Shown: in pieces, positions 34,566 through 45,497 of the stretch
Position numbering within the stretch: the first letter of the stretch is position 1
Layout of the letters: each line of letters opens with the position of its first letter
Assembly: GCA_015207155.1 (NCBI GenBank)
Contig: JADEXK010000023.1
Location: 1-64,000, forward strand
Source of the DNA: Nostocales cyanobacterium LEGE 11386
Lineage (GTDB): Bacteria > Cyanobacteriota > Cyanobacteriia > Cyanobacteriales > Nostocaceae
DNA length: 64,000 bases
Direction of reading: 5' to 3'
The notes under the pieces: generated by a model
Databases searched by the model: none
The model's input: the letters and a program-made list of their open reading frames with translations, nothing else
What the model was told of the DNA's origin: nothing
Translations under genes and position numbers: made by a program

Positions 34566-35366
34566 TTAGATGCAACTCTCTGCCCGTAATAACCAAAAGC
34601 CGCTATAAGTCATCCCAGAATCATCAGGCTGCACTAACAAAAAATGTAATCCTCGGCTTTGTTGTTGGCGCTGTTGATAAGCTTGAGCAGCAGCAGCAAC
34701 GTCTGGGTCTGCAAATGTTGCTACAATCCACCTATCCACTAAACCTGCTTCTAATATCAAGCCATCTGGTGTACCAGCAATGTAATTTAATGCTACGGGA
34801 TGTGCTGCTTGTAACCACCTGGCTAAACGCATTGATTGCTTTCCTCCGTAGATAACTACACCGGGGACAGGTATGGTAGAAGCTAAACCTAGATTAATGG
34901 GTTGAAGAGATTCTGGTATGGATAAAATCGGAATTGGGCGTTCTGTAAATACATCCACAAGTTCGCCAGCTGGGAGTGTAGCAAAGCGCCACTCTTCCCC
35001 CCAAAGATTCTCTGGTAATGGTACAGGAGGCGGTTTATCTAGCGCTAAGGGATATTGCTTTTCTTGTAACCACTGTTTTAATGCCAAAGTGTAGCGAGTG
35101 GGTTCGACATTAATACCTAAAGTGCGTCCAGCCGCTTGAATTAAACTCAACGACTGGGGACGAAATACCTGAATTATATCGGGGAGTTGATCACCAGCTG
35201 CTAGCTGAAGTTGAGCTGCTACCCAACTGGAATTTGCTGCTGACTGGGGACAGGTGGCTGTATACTCGAAACTGCGATTTGAATCACAAATCAACAGTTC
35301 CCATAAAACTTGTCCTGCGGTATCACGCAACGGACTACGATAAAAATCAGCTTGCCAAATTTTCAT
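34566..35366 (-). CDS. Tab2/Atab2-family RNA-binding protein
   Basis: 266 residues from ATG 35366, which has a TGAGG ribosome binding site. The frame upstream is a CGCAAAGG-type repeat. The N-terminus IWQADFYRSPLRDTAGQVLWELLICD and the C-terminal HFLLVQPDDSGMTYSGFWLLR are hallmarks of Tab2. Plant and algal relatives promote translation of photosystem I (psaB) or other photosystem mRNAs. A similar role in photosystem biogenesis is likely but inferred. It is cytoplasmic. It lies 119 bp downstream of the glgP stop on the same strand. Confidence 0.85.
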   Translation of the reverse strand: MKIWQADFYRSPLRDTAGQVLWELLICDSNRSFEYTATCPQSAANSSWVAAQLQLAAGDQLPDIIQVFRPQSLSLIQAAGRTLGINVEPTRYTLALKQWLQEKQYPLALDKPPPVPLPENLWGEEWRFATLPAGELVDVFTERPIPILSIPESLQPINLGLASTIPVPGVVIYGGKQSMRLARWLQAAHPVALNYIAGTPDGLILEAGLVDRWIVATFADPDVAAAAQAYQQRQQQSRGLHFLLVQPDDSGMTYSGFWLLRAESCI

Positions 35367-35376
35367 GTTTTTTGCC

Positions 35377-35402
35377 TCACGCAAAGGCGCAAAGGCGCAA
35401 AG
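35377..35402. repeat. GCGCAAAGG short tandem repeat
   Basis: Nonamer-type copies (CACGCAAAGGCGCAAAGGCG) precede tab2. A similar unit forms the N-terminal codons of the rimM frame at about 45500. Confidence 0.6.
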
Positions 35403-35485
35403 AAAAATAAAACTAAGTTGTATTAAAGCTCAAAAAAAGGGGTAGGCAATCCACCCCTTCATCAAACCAGGAAACTTAAAATACT

Positions 35486-37699
35486 TTAAAGCTGTACTTT
35501 AGCCAAAATAGGTGACACACGGGTAGCTATTTCTGGGACATACACTTGTGAAACGTAGTCGGCTATCATCCTATCTGTATTGAATAGAGGTGCATTAGTC
35601 TTAATGGATGCTTTCATCATTTGCACCCAGCGATGGGGAATGCCTTGAGCGTCTTGGTCGTAGTATAGAGGAACAATTTCTGCTTCCAATAGATGATATA
35701 GCGATCGCGAATCGATGCGGTCTTGCAATTCTTGGTCGCTAGTATGAGCATCTTCGCCAATTGCCCAACCGTTAATTCCTTTGCCATTAGCATCGGCTTG
35801 GTAACCTTCACACCACCAGCCATCGAGGACGCTGCAATTAATACCACCGTTGAAGCAGACTTTTTGCCCACTAGTACCAGATGCTTCTAGGGGACGACGG
35901 GGGTTGTTCAACCAAACATCTACGCCTTGCACGAGTTTTTGCCCGGTGTAAATGTCGTAATCTTCAATAAAAGCAACTCGGTTGATAATTCCAGAGTTGT
36001 GGCACCATTCCATTAAGCGCTGGATAATTCGCTTACCTTCTTCGTCTGCGGGGTGAGCTTTACCTGCAAAGATGATTTGTACTGGACGTTGGGCATTGCC
36101 AAAAATCTTTAATGCTCGTTCGGCATCGCGTAAAATTAGATCACCACGCTTGTAAGGGCTGAACCGCCTAGCAAACCCAATTGTTAATATTTTGGGATCA
36201 AGCAGGGTTTCAGTAGCTTGAATGAGTGTGTAATCTTCGCCACGCTCTTCCCGCGCTTTCTTGACTTTATAACGGGTATAGGCTACCAGTCTTTCTTTGA
36301 GGATGAGATGTCGTGACCATAGTTCCTCATCGGGGATTTCGTCAACTTTCGCCCACATTTTGGGGTCAACAGCCCGATTTTTCCAGTCTGCTCCTAAATA
36401 CTGATTATATAAGTCAGCCAATAAAGGAGCAGTCCAAGTTGGTGCATGAACGCCATTGGTAATATAACCGATGGGTACTTTATCTTCAGATCGGTTGGGA
36501 AAGAGAACTGTCCACATTTTGCGGGAAACTTGACCGTGCAATTCACTTACGCCATTGCAAGCACGAGACATCCGCAAGGCCAAAACGGTCATGCCAAAGG
36601 GTTCCCAAGGGTCACCGAGTCTGCGTGCGCCTAATGCTAAAAATTGCTCGCGGGAAAGTCGCAATTGTGGCCAGTAGTGAGCAAAGAAGGAGTCGATTAA
36701 ATCGGGAGAGAAGACATCATGACCGGCTGGGACTGGGGTATGGGTAGTGAATACGCAACTATTCTTCACCTGGGCTTCGATGTCGTAGAAAGATTTACCT
36801 GTCCGCTCAATTTCTAGCCTGGCTATTTCTAAAGTACAGAAGGCGGCGTGTCCTTCGTTGAGATGATAGACGGAAGGCTTAATTCCTAAGGCTTCTAGAG
36901 CTTTGACACCGCCAATTCCCAAAACTACTTCTTGAGCGATGCGGGTTTCTAAATTGCCACCATACAAGTGTCCTGTTAACCAACGGTCAATGGGATCATT
37001 GTCATGGCGATCGCTATCTAGTAAATATAAACTAACTCGTCCAACTTGTACGCGCCAAATTTGTACTTTTACCTGACGTTGGCGAATTTCTATCTGGATA
37101 GTTATGGGTTCCCCTTGGTCATTTTTGATTAATTCTAGGGGCATCCGGTGGAAGGGATTATCCAGATAATAATCTTCTTGCCAACCGTGGCGATTTAAGC
37201 GTTGCCGAAAGTAACCTTGGCGATACAATAAACCCACCGCAACCATCGGGACACCCAAATCTGATGATGATTTGAGGTGATCTCCAGCTAAAATACCCAA
37301 GCCGCCAGAGTAAACGGGTAGAGATTCATGGATGCCAAATTCGGCGCAAAAGTAAGCTATGGGACGGTCTTGAGAAACCTGGGGTGCAACGCGACTCACC
37401 CAAGTATCTTGCTGTGCCATGTAAGCGTCAAACTCCTGCGCTAAGGCGGAAATTTGCTTCAAATAAAATGGATCTTCTGCTAATTGGGTGAGGCGTTCGT
37501 AACTTGCCGACTCTAAAATTGCCACTGGGTTATGCCCACAGCGTTCCCATTCTTGGGGATCAATGGTGGGAAACAGCGCGATGCGATCGCTCGTCCAACA
37601 CCACCAATAGTTATATGCTAAATCTGCTAACCGTTTTAGTGGAAAAGGTAATTTTTCGCTCAAGCGAGTTGCTGCCGTGATTGCACTGCTATTAGCCAT
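35486..37699 (-). CDS. glgP: Alpha-glucan (glycogen) phosphorylase
   Basis: 737 residues, GT35 family. It releases glucose-1-phosphate from glycogen with pyridoxal phosphate. The N-terminal FPLKRLADLAYNYWWCW and FCAEFGIHESLPVYSGGLG are typical of the short 'alpha-glucan family phosphorylase' subgroup. HLNEGHAAF, FTTHTPVPAGHDVF, and the PLP region EASGTSGQKVCFNGG are present. It is shorter than the Escherichia coli-type enzyme, as usual for this subgroup. It lies downstream of a nested inverted repeat in its likely leader. Confidence 0.94.
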   Translation of the reverse strand: MANSSAITAATRLSEKLPFPLKRLADLAYNYWWCWTSDRIALFPTIDPQEWERCGHNPVAILESASYERLTQLAEDPFYLKQISALAQEFDAYMAQQDTWVSRVAPQVSQDRPIAYFCAEFGIHESLPVYSGGLGILAGDHLKSSSDLGVPMVAVGLLYRQGYFRQRLNRHGWQEDYYLDNPFHRMPLELIKNDQGEPITIQIEIRQRQVKVQIWRVQVGRVSLYLLDSDRHDNDPIDRWLTGHLYGGNLETRIAQEVVLGIGGVKALEALGIKPSVYHLNEGHAAFCTLEIARLEIERTGKSFYDIEAQVKNSCVFTTHTPVPAGHDVFSPDLIDSFFAHYWPQLRLSREQFLALGARRLGDPWEPFGMTVLALRMSRACNGVSELHGQVSRKMWTVLFPNRSEDKVPIGYITNGVHAPTWTAPLLADLYNQYLGADWKNRAVDPKMWAKVDEIPDEELWSRHLILKERLVAYTRYKVKKAREERGEDYTLIQATETLLDPKILTIGFARRFSPYKRGDLILRDAERALKIFGNAQRPVQIIFAGKAHPADEEGKRIIQRLMEWCHNSGIINRVAFIEDYDIYTGQKLVQGVDVWLNNPRRPLEASGTSGQKVCFNGGINCSVLDGWWCEGYQADANGKGINGWAIGEDAHTSDQELQDRIDSRSLYHLLEAEIVPLYYDQDAQGIPHRWVQMMKASIKTNAPLFNTDRMIADYVSQVYVPEIATRVSPILAKVQL

Positions 37700-38080
37700 A
37701 CAAATCTACACTTTTTGTTACTTTATGCTCTATTTCGCTTAACATCTGCTCCCCATCAATATCCTCTTCAGGTTTATTGCTTCCGAGTATTTGTTGGTGA
37801 ATCCTCCCCTGAAGTAGGAGCAGGTTATAGACATCAAACTTTATCCAAGACAAATGGTTTCTATTGTTTCTGCCTTGTTAGAGATTATCCAGGTTTTTCG
37901 GCAATTTAGCTAATTTTATTACATCAAATTAGTTGACATTTTTTTAAAATATTTATTTTGTTGTTAACATTTATTTAAAACTCGATTATAAACAAACAAA
38001 ATTTCACAAATGTTTGATTTTAAACGCAGAGGGGTGCGGAGGTTTATCGAAAGCTCTGTTTTCAATTTATATCAGCAAAT
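37700..38080. other. 381-bp spacer upstream of glgP
   Basis: Holds the nested inverted repeat at 37746-37823 (listed separately) and an AT-rich stretch with no gene. The right end is the 3' side of a small membrane-protein gene on the same strand. Confidence 0.5.
37746..37823 (-). promoter_or_regulatory. Nested inverted repeat in the glgP leader, possible structured RNA
   Basis: Outer pair CTGCTCC (37746-37752)/GGAGCAG (37817-37823) and inner pair CTTCAGG (37766-37772)/CCTGAAG (37808-37814), each 7 bp and perfect, nested with unequal bulges (13 and 2 bases) and a 35-base loop. It lies about 47-124 bases before the glgP ATG on the transcribed strand. The two-stem arrangement with an asymmetric internal loop is what a regulatory RNA would show; no known riboswitch matches. 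Confidence 0.4.
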
Positions 38081-38263
38081 TTATTTAATTTTTCTCAATT
38101 TAGCCATATAATTAAGTATAATTACAATAATTATCAAAGTGTAACTTGCATAAATAGCAACACTGAAAGTAAGAAATACAGGTAGATTGAGCCTTCTAAT
38201 TAAAATTACTGTTCCCATACTAAAAATTGTACTAGCTAGAAAAGCTAATAAATTTTTATTCAA
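38081..38263 (-). CDS. 60-residue two-helix membrane protein
   Basis: A TTG start at 38263 with GGAGA 7-11 bases upstream opens a 60-codon frame with two membrane helices (about 4-22 and 27-51) and a basic tail (MAKLRKIK). It is not recognised. The topology suggests both ends in the cytoplasm. Spacing and ribosome binding site support a real gene despite the TTG. Confidence 0.5.
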   Translation of the reverse strand: MNKNLLAFLASTIFSMGTVILIRRLNLPVFLTFSVAIYASYTLIIIVIILNYMAKLRKIK

Positions 38264-38443
38264 AATATTCTCCTATTAACTACTGAAACCTTATTTATTA
38301 ATAGTTGATTTAGTAGCTAAATACCGTAAACAATGTTACGTTTAAATCTATTTTTTAAGTTTATGGAGATTAATTTAATATTCAACTGCACCACTCCCTA
38401 CTTTCTTCACCTAATTGACAAAGCGATAGCTGGCGCTGACTTG

Positions 38444-39277
38444 TCAGTTCGCGTGGTGACGGATATGGTCTTCAATAAAACTGGCGATGAAATAATAACT
38501 GTGGTCGTAACCTGTTTGATAACGCAAATTTAAAGGCTGATTGACAGATGTACAAGCTTGCTCAAACACCTCTGGTAGTAATTGTGCAGCTAAAAATTTA
38601 TCAGCAGTTCCTTGGTCAATGAGAATAGGACTATGATATCCCACTTGCTTAACTAATTCACTAGCATCATAGTTGCACCATATTTCTTGATTACTTCCCA
38701 GATAACGACTGAACGCCTTTTGACCCCAAGGACATTGCATAGGTGCAGTGATAGGTGCAAAAGCTGAAACTGATTTATACAATTGTGGGTTTCGCATGGC
38801 ACAAACTAGCGCCCCATGTCCTCCCATTGAATGACCAAAAATACCTTGTTTCTCAGCTTGTACCGGAAAATTGGCAGCAATTATAGCAGGTAATTCTTGG
38901 ACGATATAACTATACATTTGATAGTGTCTGCACCACGGTTCTTCTGTAGCATCAACATAAAACCCCGCACCTGTACCAAAATCCCAATCATCATCTTCAC
39001 CTGGGATACCTGTGTTACGAGGGCTAGTATCTGGTACAACCAACATTAAGCCATACTCAGATGCGTAGCGTTGTGCCCCTGCTTTGACCATAAAATTTTC
39101 TTCAGTGCAAGTTAAGCCAGATAAAAAATAGAGAACTGGTACTGGCCGTTGAGTTGCTTGTGGTGGTTGGTAGACGGAAAAATGCATTTCCAGATTACAA
39201 GTTGAGGAAGGATGAGAGTAAAAGCTAACTTTACCGCCAAAGCTTTTATATTCTGAGATGAGAGTGAGATTAGTCAT
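38444..39277 (-). CDS. fghA: S-formylglutathione hydrolase
   Basis: 277 residues, esterase-D family. It hydrolyses S-formylglutathione to formate and glutathione, the second step of glutathione-dependent formaldehyde oxidation. Catalytic Ser is in [13 protein letters not shown] (about 143-155), Asp in [11 protein letters not shown], His in [30 protein letters not shown] is diagnostic. The partner dehydrogenase frmA lies 3.5 kb away on the same strand; the coiled-coil cargo-like gene and two DUF29 genes lie between. Confidence 0.95.
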   Translation of the reverse strand: MTNLTLISEYKSFGGKVSFYSHPSSTCNLEMHFSVYQPPQATQRPVPVLYFLSGLTCTEENFMVKAGAQRYASEYGLMLVVPDTSPRNTGIPGEDDDWDFGTGAGFYVDATEEPWCRHYQMYSYIVQELPAIIAANFPVQAEKQGIFGHSMGGHGALVCAMRNPQLYKSVSAFAPITAPMQCPWGQKAFSRYLGSNQEIWCNYDASELVKQVGYHSPILIDQGTADKFLAAQLLPEVFEQACTSVNQPLNLRYQTGYDHSYYFIASFIEDHIRHHAN

Positions 39278-39444
39278 TATTTCAATTTTGATGTAAATTC
39301 ACTTGTAACAAATAGTGGCGATCGCAATTTTAAGTTGTGTTATTTATGCATAATAAAATCTTAAATACACAAGCAGCAATTTTGCTCAAAGTCGGGAATA
39401 AAACAGCAAAAAGGTGCTAAAACAATTATTGCAGGCTTTAAATA

Positions 39445-41613
39445 ATGTACTCCAGAATACGCAAACCATCCCAAAACGCTTCCTCTTCAGAACCATCCAG
39501 CAAAAATCCGTTTGCGCCACGCAGTTTTAAAGTTCCTACTCCAGAAGAAGTAACGTCCCAACCTGAGCAAACACCCGATTTACAAACTACCAGACAGTTT
39601 GACAATGGTTTTCCAGATGTCTCGATGTTTCTTCCGCGTCCTTCAGCACCAACACCACGAGTGCAGATGAAGTTAACCATCGGTCAGCCAGGGGATAAGT
39701 ATGAGCAACAGGCCGATAAAGTAGCAGCAGATGTAGTGCAGCAAAACCAGGGTGTGTCCCAGTATCAAAATCCTGTAGAGCCAGAACGAATTAACCGAGC
39801 CATTATTCAACGTTGTTTGAATCTAGATGACCCATCTTGGAAAAAATGGACATTTTTTGGTAACTTCACCTCTTATGACCCCCAACAAGCCAAGCAAGAA
39901 TTACAAAATACATTTATAGAACTCAAAGACCTAATTTCTCATATTGAGGAATCTGTCTCTGGACTCAAGGTAAATAACTTTTCATCAGAGATATCTCAGT
40001 TAAAAGAATTTATTGTAACAACAAAAGCAAAACCCAAAATTACATATCAAGAAGGTCAAGATTTATTAGAACAGATCAAGCAACAAAAATCTGTGGCAAT
40101 AAAACTTGAAGAAGAAGTTGCCACTGCTATCAAAGAGGAGGAAGCGAAAGAACAGAAACAGAAGGAGGAAGAAAAGAAAAAGAAACAAGCAGAACTTGAG
40201 CGACAGCAAGAAGAAGAACGTCAAAGACAAGAGGAAATCGAACGCCAAAAAGAAGAAGAAATTAAAAAGCAGGAAGAACTCAAACGACAACAAGAAGAAA
40301 AACTTGCTGTTGAACAAGAGGCACAAAGACAAGAAGAAGAGAAGAAAAAACAAGAGGCAAGAAAACAGAAGGCAGCAGAAAAAAAGCGTATAAAGGCAGA
40401 AAAAAAACGTATAGAGTTAGAAGAAAAACGTCAGCAAGAAGCAGAAAAACAAAAGCAGTTGCAAATACAGCAAGAAGAGAGAAGGAAACGACAAGAAGAA
40501 GAAGAACAAAAACGAAAAGAAATAGAAATGAAACGGCAGGAGGAAAGACTTAAAAAACAGGAGGAAGAACGTAAACGTCAGGAAGCAGAGCGAAAGAATA
40601 AAGAAGAAAAGATAATTCAGTTACAAAGCGAAGCTAAACAACTAGAAACGCAAATAAAAAATAAATCAGTAAATGATGTAACCAAAGAGTTACAGAAGGC
40701 TTACATAGAAGAGTTTAATCAGGCGCGTTCACGTATACAAGGTAAAGATGCAGAAGCTGATCAAGAAGCCATAGAGGCATTTAAGATATTAATTCCAATC
40801 GCAACTCAAATTTATGACGAGTCGGAGAGTATCTCGGCAAACAACATGCAAATAGCACTGAACAATTCATATATTAACGGTCTGTGCAATAACCTCAAGC
40901 AGACAATTCTGGCAGATAAAGGGATTAGTGAAGCGACATTAGAACTTGTCAGCCAATTCAAAAAAGAAGTTGGTAAAATATGTGAATATTACCAGAAAAT
41001 CGATCAGCTACAGCTAGAAAACAATACAATCCAACAGAAAGATATCTATCCACCTCAATTCAAAAAAGAAGCAAATCAAGTATTTACACAATTAGAAACA
41101 GACAAAAATAACTATGACAAAAATCAATTGGCACAATCTATTGCCCAATTCAAAAGAGACCATGTTGATCAATACTATAAATATATTAATAGAAAAGCTA
41201 AAGCTGAGGCTATGCACTTAGCCTATGAGCTAACAGTTGAAGGTAAATTTATGCAAAATCCATCTGTTGCAGCACTAGAAAAACTTGTTAACGATGGGGA
41301 AGTCAAAACAGGAGAAATTAAAAGAGCTTACATCGCAAAGAATTGGGATGATCAGAAACAGGGTGAATTCTCAATCGAATGTCCGTTAGAAATAGGGCAA
41401 GAACAGTATAGAAACGTGGTAATTCATGTTCACTGTAACTCTGACGGCAGTGCAAAAGACGGAAATGCTGCTCACTTTAAATTAGCCAATAACAAATATG
41501 ATGGTAAGACTTGGGAACTGTCGAAAACATTGAGAGATGAGCTAATACCATCTGCATATGCAATGCGTAGTGCAGGGGAAAAAGATTTAGGTGACTATTT
41601 GGATAATTTTTAA
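39445..41613 (+). CDS. Large coiled-coil protein with eCIS-cargo-type (DUF4157-associated) leader
   Basis: 722 residues. Residues 1-72 are Pro/Ser-rich and disordered. Residues 73-98 (RVQMKLTIGQPGDKYEQQAD) match the leader found N-terminal to DUF4157 and other cargo proteins of extracellular contractile injection systems in cyanobacteria. A DUF4157 HExxH site is not seen. Residues about 225-395 are an extreme Lys/Glu/Gln/Arg coiled coil. The C-terminal about 110 residues (EFSIECPLEIGQEQYRNVVIHVH ... DGNAAHFKLANNK) form a compact domain I do not recognise, a candidate effector. No injection-system gene is in the window. Confidence 0.65.
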   Translation: MYSRIRKPSQNASSSEPSSKNPFAPRSFKVPTPEEVTSQPEQTPDLQTTRQFDNGFPDVSMFLPRPSAPTPRVQMKLTIGQPGDKYEQQADKVAADVVQQNQGVSQYQNPVEPERINRAIIQRCLNLDDPSWKKWTFFGNFTSYDPQQAKQELQNTFIELKDLISHIEESVSGLKVNNFSSEISQLKEFIVTTKAKPKITYQEGQDLLEQIKQQKSVAIKLEEEVATAIKEEEAKEQKQKEEEKKKKQAELERQQEEERQRQEEIERQKEEEIKKQEELKRQQEEKLAVEQEAQRQEEEKKKQEARKQKAAEKKRIKAEKKRIELEEKRQQEAEKQKQLQIQQEERRKRQEEEEQKRKEIEMKRQEERLKKQEEERKRQEAERKNKEEKIIQLQSEAKQLETQIKNKSVNDVTKELQKAYIEEFNQARSRIQGKDAEADQEAIEAFKILIPIATQIYDESESISANNMQIALNNSYINGLCNNLKQTILADKGISEATLELVSQFKKEVGKICEYYQKIDQLQLENNTIQQKDIYPPQFKKEANQVFTQLETDKNNYDKNQLAQSIAQFKRDHVDQYYKYINRKAKAEAMHLAYELTVEGKFMQNPSVAALEKLVNDGEVKTGEIKRAYIAKNWDDQKQGEFSIECPLEIGQEQYRNVVIHVHCNSDGSAKDGNAAHFKLANNKYDGKTWELSKTLRDELIPSAYAMRSAGEKDLGDYLDNF

Positions 41614-41673
41614 AGTTTGATAGTCCTGTACTATTTCAAGAAGTTAAATGTTAACATTATGATTTGATCGCGA

Positions 41674-42171
41674 TTATTCCATTAAATCATCCGTTACAGG
41701 TTCACCAGGATAAAAGCGATCGCTCTGAATTTCTGTCAAACTATATGGGGCTTGCTGGGGAAAAGTTGAGAATGGCAAATTAGTTTCACCTGATGCTAAA
41801 TCTCTAGCATTTTCATAGGCTTCTGGTAATGCTTCTTCAATGTAAGGCTTCAGGCTGGGATTCTCGCTCAATAACTTGATAATTTCCCGCCGTTGTACTC
41901 TAATTGTTGCTAACCAACTACGACTGCGTTTTGCTGATTGAAATTCCCACTTTAGTAAATGTGCAATTAAAATACTCAAGCGATTTCGTAATTCTTGACG
42001 TTCCCTTCTCCCCAAAGATGCGACTTCCTCGATTAAATTGGGCAAATCAAGCTGGTTCCATTCCCGTTCATGCAGTAAATTGACTTGTTGCTGAGTCCAG
42101 GCGTAAAAGTCGCTTTCATAGAGGTTAGCTTTCAGGTTTGCCGATGATTTTCCGGTTTGTGGTGTTTGCAT
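41674..42171 (-). CDS. DUF29 family protein (copy 2 of tandem pair)
   Basis: 165 residues with the DUF29 core: LYESDFYAWTQQQVNLL, WNQLDLPNLIEEVASLGRRE, RNRLSILIAHLLKWEFQ. DUF29 is abundant in cyanobacteria and has no established function; it is often near toxin or mobile genes. The sequence is about two-thirds identical to the next gene, so the pair arose by tandem duplication. The gap between them is 4 bases. Confidence 0.85.
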   Translation of the reverse strand: MQTPQTGKSSANLKANLYESDFYAWTQQQVNLLHEREWNQLDLPNLIEEVASLGRRERQELRNRLSILIAHLLKWEFQSAKRSRSWLATIRVQRREIIKLLSENPSLKPYIEEALPEAYENARDLASGETNLPFSTFPQQAPYSLTEIQSDRFYPGEPVTDDLME

Positions 42172-42175
42172 TCTT

Positions 42176-42673
42176 TCACTCCATCAAATTATCACTCACA
42201 ACTTCACCTGGGTAAAAGCGATCGCTTATAATTTCTTCTAGAGTATAAGGACAATCTGGGGGAAATGTCTTCAAAGGCAGGTTTGTTTCTCCAGCCGCTA
42301 AAGCAGTTGCTTTGAAGTAAGCTTTTTGCAGCATTTCTTGTAGGTAGGGTTGGAAACTGGGGTTTTCTGCCAACAATTCCCACGTATCTATACGCTGGAC
42401 ACGAATCGTATTCAACCAACTCCGACTGCGTTTGCTTGATTGAAATTCCCACTTTAGTAAATGTGCAATTAAGATACTGAGGCGATTTCGTAATTCTTGA
42501 CGTTCTTTTCTGCCCAAAGATTCAATTTCCTCGATTAAATTGGGCAAGTCAAGCTGGTTCCATTCCTGTTCATGCAGCAGGTTGACTTGTTGCTGAGTCC
42601 AAGCGTAAAAGTCTGTTTCATAGAGGTTTGCTTTCAGGTTTGCCGATGATGTTCCGGTTTGTGGTGTCTGCAT
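42176..42673 (-). CDS. DUF29 family protein (copy 1 of tandem pair)
   Basis: 165 residues from ATG 42673 (a TTG two codons upstream is possible). Same core as its neighbour: LYETDFYAWTQQQVNLLHEQ, WNQLDLPNLIEEIESLGRKE. Residues 1-110 are most alike between the copies; the C-terminal 50 diverge. The first gene of the pair lies 68 bp after frmA on the same strand. Confidence 0.85.
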   Translation of the reverse strand: MQTPQTGTSSANLKANLYETDFYAWTQQQVNLLHEQEWNQLDLPNLIEEIESLGRKERQELRNRLSILIAHLLKWEFQSSKRSRSWLNTIRVQRIDTWELLAENPSFQPYLQEMLQKAYFKATALAAGETNLPLKTFPPDCPYTLEEIISDRFYPGEVVSDNLME

Positions 42674-42741
42674 GGTCAAAACCTGGGGGATATTCTTTCA
42701 TTTTAATGGAGATGCGATCGCCTGTCATATCTCCTACAAAA

Positions 42742-43869
<1,128 letters not shown>

Positions 43870-43942
43870 TCATGGGCTGTTTTGAGTTTATATCAGGGAA
43901 GGCTGAGAGTGAGTTTTTATGACTTTTTTGTAAATTAACAAT

Positions 43943-44086
43943 GAAGACAGAGACTCCCGCTACAAGCGTTCTGAGTATGCAGCACGGGGTATCCCAGAAT
44001 ATTGGAATTACATAACCCTTGTAGAGACTGGAGATGACTACTGCGATCGCTCCTTGTGTGTCCACTTGCTCTGGCGTCCAGGATGA
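43943..44086 (+). pseudogene. Uma2-family (DUF820) fragment
   Basis: In one frame the DNA reads EDRDSRYKRSEYAARGIPEYW, the core signature of Uma2-family putative nucleases. The frame is closed by a TAA nine bases before this point and continues only into unrelated sequence up to a TGA at 44084. No start codon or second half of the domain is present. It is a short gene fragment, probably left by recombination of this highly copied cyanobacterial family. Confidence 0.55.
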
Positions 44087-44203
44087 TAGAATGGCTTTTT
44101 TATCCGGGATTGGTACATTAGTTACAGGCGGCAAACCTGGATGATGATATCCATCAGCCATAATTTTGTTAACTTTGATCTTATCTCTACTTTCGCAAAG
44201 CTT

Positions 44204-45487
44204 ATGAATCCTGCCCTAACTAAAATTGGCGCTCAAATGTCCAACTTAACTGGCGTTAGAGCAATTATGAAGGACATTATAGAAACGTTAAAAGCTGGGG
44301 CGGGGCAAGAATTTATGAATTTGAGCGCTGGTAACCCGTTGATTTTGCCGGAGGTAGAACAGTTATGGCGGGATTGTACGGCGGAATTACTGGCTAGTTC
44401 AGAGTATGGCGAAGTGGTTTGTCGTTATGGTTCTAGCCAAGGTTATGGGCCATTAATTGAAGCGATCGCCAACGACTTCAACAAACGCTATGGTTTAAAG
44501 TTAACGGAACGTAATATCTTAATTACACCCGGTAGTCAAAGCCTCTACTTCTACGCTGCTAATGCCTTTGGTGGTTACACAACAAACGGTGACCTTAAAC
44601 AAATCGTTTTACCCCTCAGTCCAGATTATACGGGTTACGGCGGTGTTACTTTAGTTCCAGAAGCCTTAATCGCTTACAAACCCACACTGGATATTGATGC
44701 AACTGCTCACAGATTTAAATATCGTCCGGATTTTAGCCAATTAGCAATTACAGAAAATACTGGTTGTGTCATCTTCTCTCGTCCTTGTAACCCCACGGGT
44801 AATGTTTTGAGTGACGAAGAAGTTAAAAAAATTGCTGCTTTAGCTGCACCTTTGGATATACCAGTATTAATTGACTCAGCTTATGCACCTCCCTTCCCGG
44901 CGTTGAACTTTACGGAAATGACACCTGTATTTGGTGGTAATATTTTGCACTGCATGAGTTTATCAAAGGTGGGATTACCCGGAGAACGCATCGGCGTTGC
45001 CATTGGTGATGAAAGGATGATTCAAGTTCTGGAGTGCTTCCAGACAAATTTGTGTATTCATCCATCAAGATACGGGCAAGCGATCGCAGCTCGTGCTATC
45101 AATTCTGGTGCTTTACCGGAAATCGCCGCAGATGTTATCCGTCCTTTCTATCAGCATAAATTTGCTGTATTAGAAGATACTTTAGATGCAGCAATGCCTA
45201 AGGATTTACCTTGGTTCTTGCATCGTGGTGAAGGAGCTATCTTTGCTTGGTTATGGTTACAGGATCTACCAATCACTGATTGGGAATTTTACCAGCAACT
45301 CAAGCAGGTAGGTGTAATTGTTGTCCCTGGTAGTACTTTCTTCCCTGGTTTGCGGGAAGAATGGCAACACAAGCATCAATGTTTACGTATTAGTTTAACT
45401 GGTAGTGATGAGGAGATTGTCACGGGAATGCAACGTTTAGCCAAAGTGGCTGAACAAGTTTATCAGCGTGCTGTTGTGAGTGCCTAA
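44204..45487 (+). CDS. avtA: Valine-pyruvate transaminase (AvtA type)
   Basis: 427 residues from ATG 44204 ([20 protein letters not shown]). A fold type I PLP aminotransferase: [30 protein letters not shown] (PLP-contacting Asp), and the Schiff-base Lys in [13 protein letters not shown] (about 268). It exchanges the amino group between valine and alanine/pyruvate; many relatives are annotated this way. The exact substrate in this organism is unverified. rimM follows within about 10 bases. Confidence 0.9.
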   Translation: MNPALTKIGAQMSNLTGVRAIMKDIIETLKAGAGQEFMNLSAGNPLILPEVEQLWRDCTAELLASSEYGEVVCRYGSSQGYGPLIEAIANDFNKRYGLKLTERNILITPGSQSLYFYAANAFGGYTTNGDLKQIVLPLSPDYTGYGGVTLVPEALIAYKPTLDIDATAHRFKYRPDFSQLAITENTGCVIFSRPCNPTGNVLSDEEVKKIAALAAPLDIPVLIDSAYAPPFPALNFTEMTPVFGGNILHCMSLSKVGLPGERIGVAIGDERMIQVLECFQTNLCIHPSRYGQAIAARAINSGALPEIAADVIRPFYQHKFAVLEDTLDAAMPKDLPWFLHRGEGAIFAWLWLQDLPITDWEFYQQLKQVGVIVVPGSTFFPGLREEWQHKHQCLRISLTGSDEEIVTGMQRLAKVAEQVYQRAVVSA

Positions 45488-45497
45488 GACAATGGGA

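Noticed and set aside
40066..40393. Two open frames (one Phe/Leu-rich on the minus strand, one Lys-rich on the plus strand) inside the coiled-coil gene
   Set aside because: They are by-products of the GAA/AAA/CAA-rich coiled-coil codons.
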